Origin: Acidiphilium multivorum AIU301
Lineage (GTDB): Bacteria > Pseudomonadota > Alphaproteobacteria > Acetobacterales > Acetobacteraceae
Assembly (NCBI RefSeq): GCF_000202835.1
Contig: NC_015179.1
Span: 1-54,248, forward strand
Length of the DNA: 54,248 bases
Reading direction: 5' to 3'
The notes below the pieces were generated by a model. That model saw only the letters and a program-made list of their open reading frames with translations. It was not told the origin of the DNA and ran no database searches. The position numbers were made by a program, and so were the translations under genes. Positions 54,119 to 54,248 of the stretch are shown here, piece by piece; the first letter of the stretch is position 1; every line of letters begins with the position of its first letter.

Positions 54119-54159
54119 GGCTAGGCCGTCTGGAACAGTTTGCTTCCCCAGACATAGCC
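54119..54159 (+). other. Hairpin in the probable repC leader
   Basis: GGCTA (54119-54123) pairs with TAGCC (54155-54159), and inside it GTCTGG (54128-54133) pairs with CCAGAC (54148-54153). It lies about 90 bp upstream of repC when the molecule is closed, where antisense-RNA or attenuation control of plasmid replication often sits. Confidence 0.5.
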
Positions 54160-54237
54160 ATTGCGAGCTTTTTTGCCAAGCGGAAATTGCCGTTTCTGCT
54201 GAGGGGAGAGCTTTGCCTGTCGCGATCCAGCCACAAC

Positions 54238-54242
54238 GGAGG
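54238..54242 (+). promoter_or_regulatory. Ribosome binding site of repC across the window ends
   Basis: GGAGG ends six bases before the window end, and position 1 is the ATG of repC. This is ideal spacing only if base 54248 joins base 1. Confidence 0.75.
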
Positions 54243-54248
54243 ATCACG

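Noticed and set aside
53759..54247. A minus-strand open frame of 162 codons beginning at GTG near the window end
   Set aside because: It overlaps a better-supported small DNA-binding gene, the terminator and the repC leader, and its sequence resembles no family.

Overview
The window reads as a complete circular, mobilizable plasmid from a high-GC alphaproteobacterium. The mix of a RepC-type initiator, a MobF relaxase, many insertion sequences and acidophile-like electron-transfer genes suggests an Acidiphilium-like member of the Acetobacteraceae; this is inference, not proof. Position 1 is the start codon of repC, and the last bases of the window carry a good ribosome binding site exactly where one is needed, so the two ends probably join.

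Layout. 1-1362: repC. 1.4-8 kb: a metal (Mg/Mn-type) module with a divergent NRAMP-family transporter, a small membrane protein, an mgtC split by an IS110-family element and an RcnR/CsoR-like sensor with its G/C-tract operator, all within Tn3-family debris (38-bp ends, tnpA tail, resolvase, res-like site). 9.3-16.3 kb: a peptide ABC transporter operon with a proline iminopeptidase. 16.6-18.3 kb: two toxin-antitoxin pairs (RelBE-like, VapBC). 18.4-24 kb: mobilization genes around a probable oriT. 24.1-24.8 kb: a third toxin-antitoxin pair (Phd/PIN). 25-28.3 kb: nested insertion sequences in a broken resolvase.

28.4-43.9 kb is the most notable part: an island of genes that replace oxygen-dependent metabolism. 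It holds class III ribonucleotide reductase and its activase (nrdDG), a TcuB-like Fe-S membrane protein, a periplasmic cytochrome c, a Cyc2-like fused cytochrome-porin (frameshifted), the O2-independent ubiquinone genes ubiT-ubiU-ubiV in one overlapping operon with a chorismatase-like gene, and pdxS-pdxT for O2-independent pyridoxal phosphate. A perfect FNR-type site with 10-bp palindromic arms precedes ubiT, and a pair of NrdR-like boxes precedes nrdD. Together these could supply dNTPs, quinone and PLP, plus an outer-membrane electron path, for growth without oxygen.

43.9-52.5 kb is mostly transposon debris, but holds a second, decayed chorismatase gene with its own perfect FNR-type site and two adjacent 2-oxoglutarate/Fe(II) oxygenase-like genes, a single orphan type I-E-like CRISPR repeat, and a large serine recombinase. 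52.5-54.2 kb is a type Ib partition locus (ParA plus a ribbon-helix-helix partner) with repeated operator-like motifs, then a small DNA-binding-like gene, a terminator, and a hairpin leader leading into repC.
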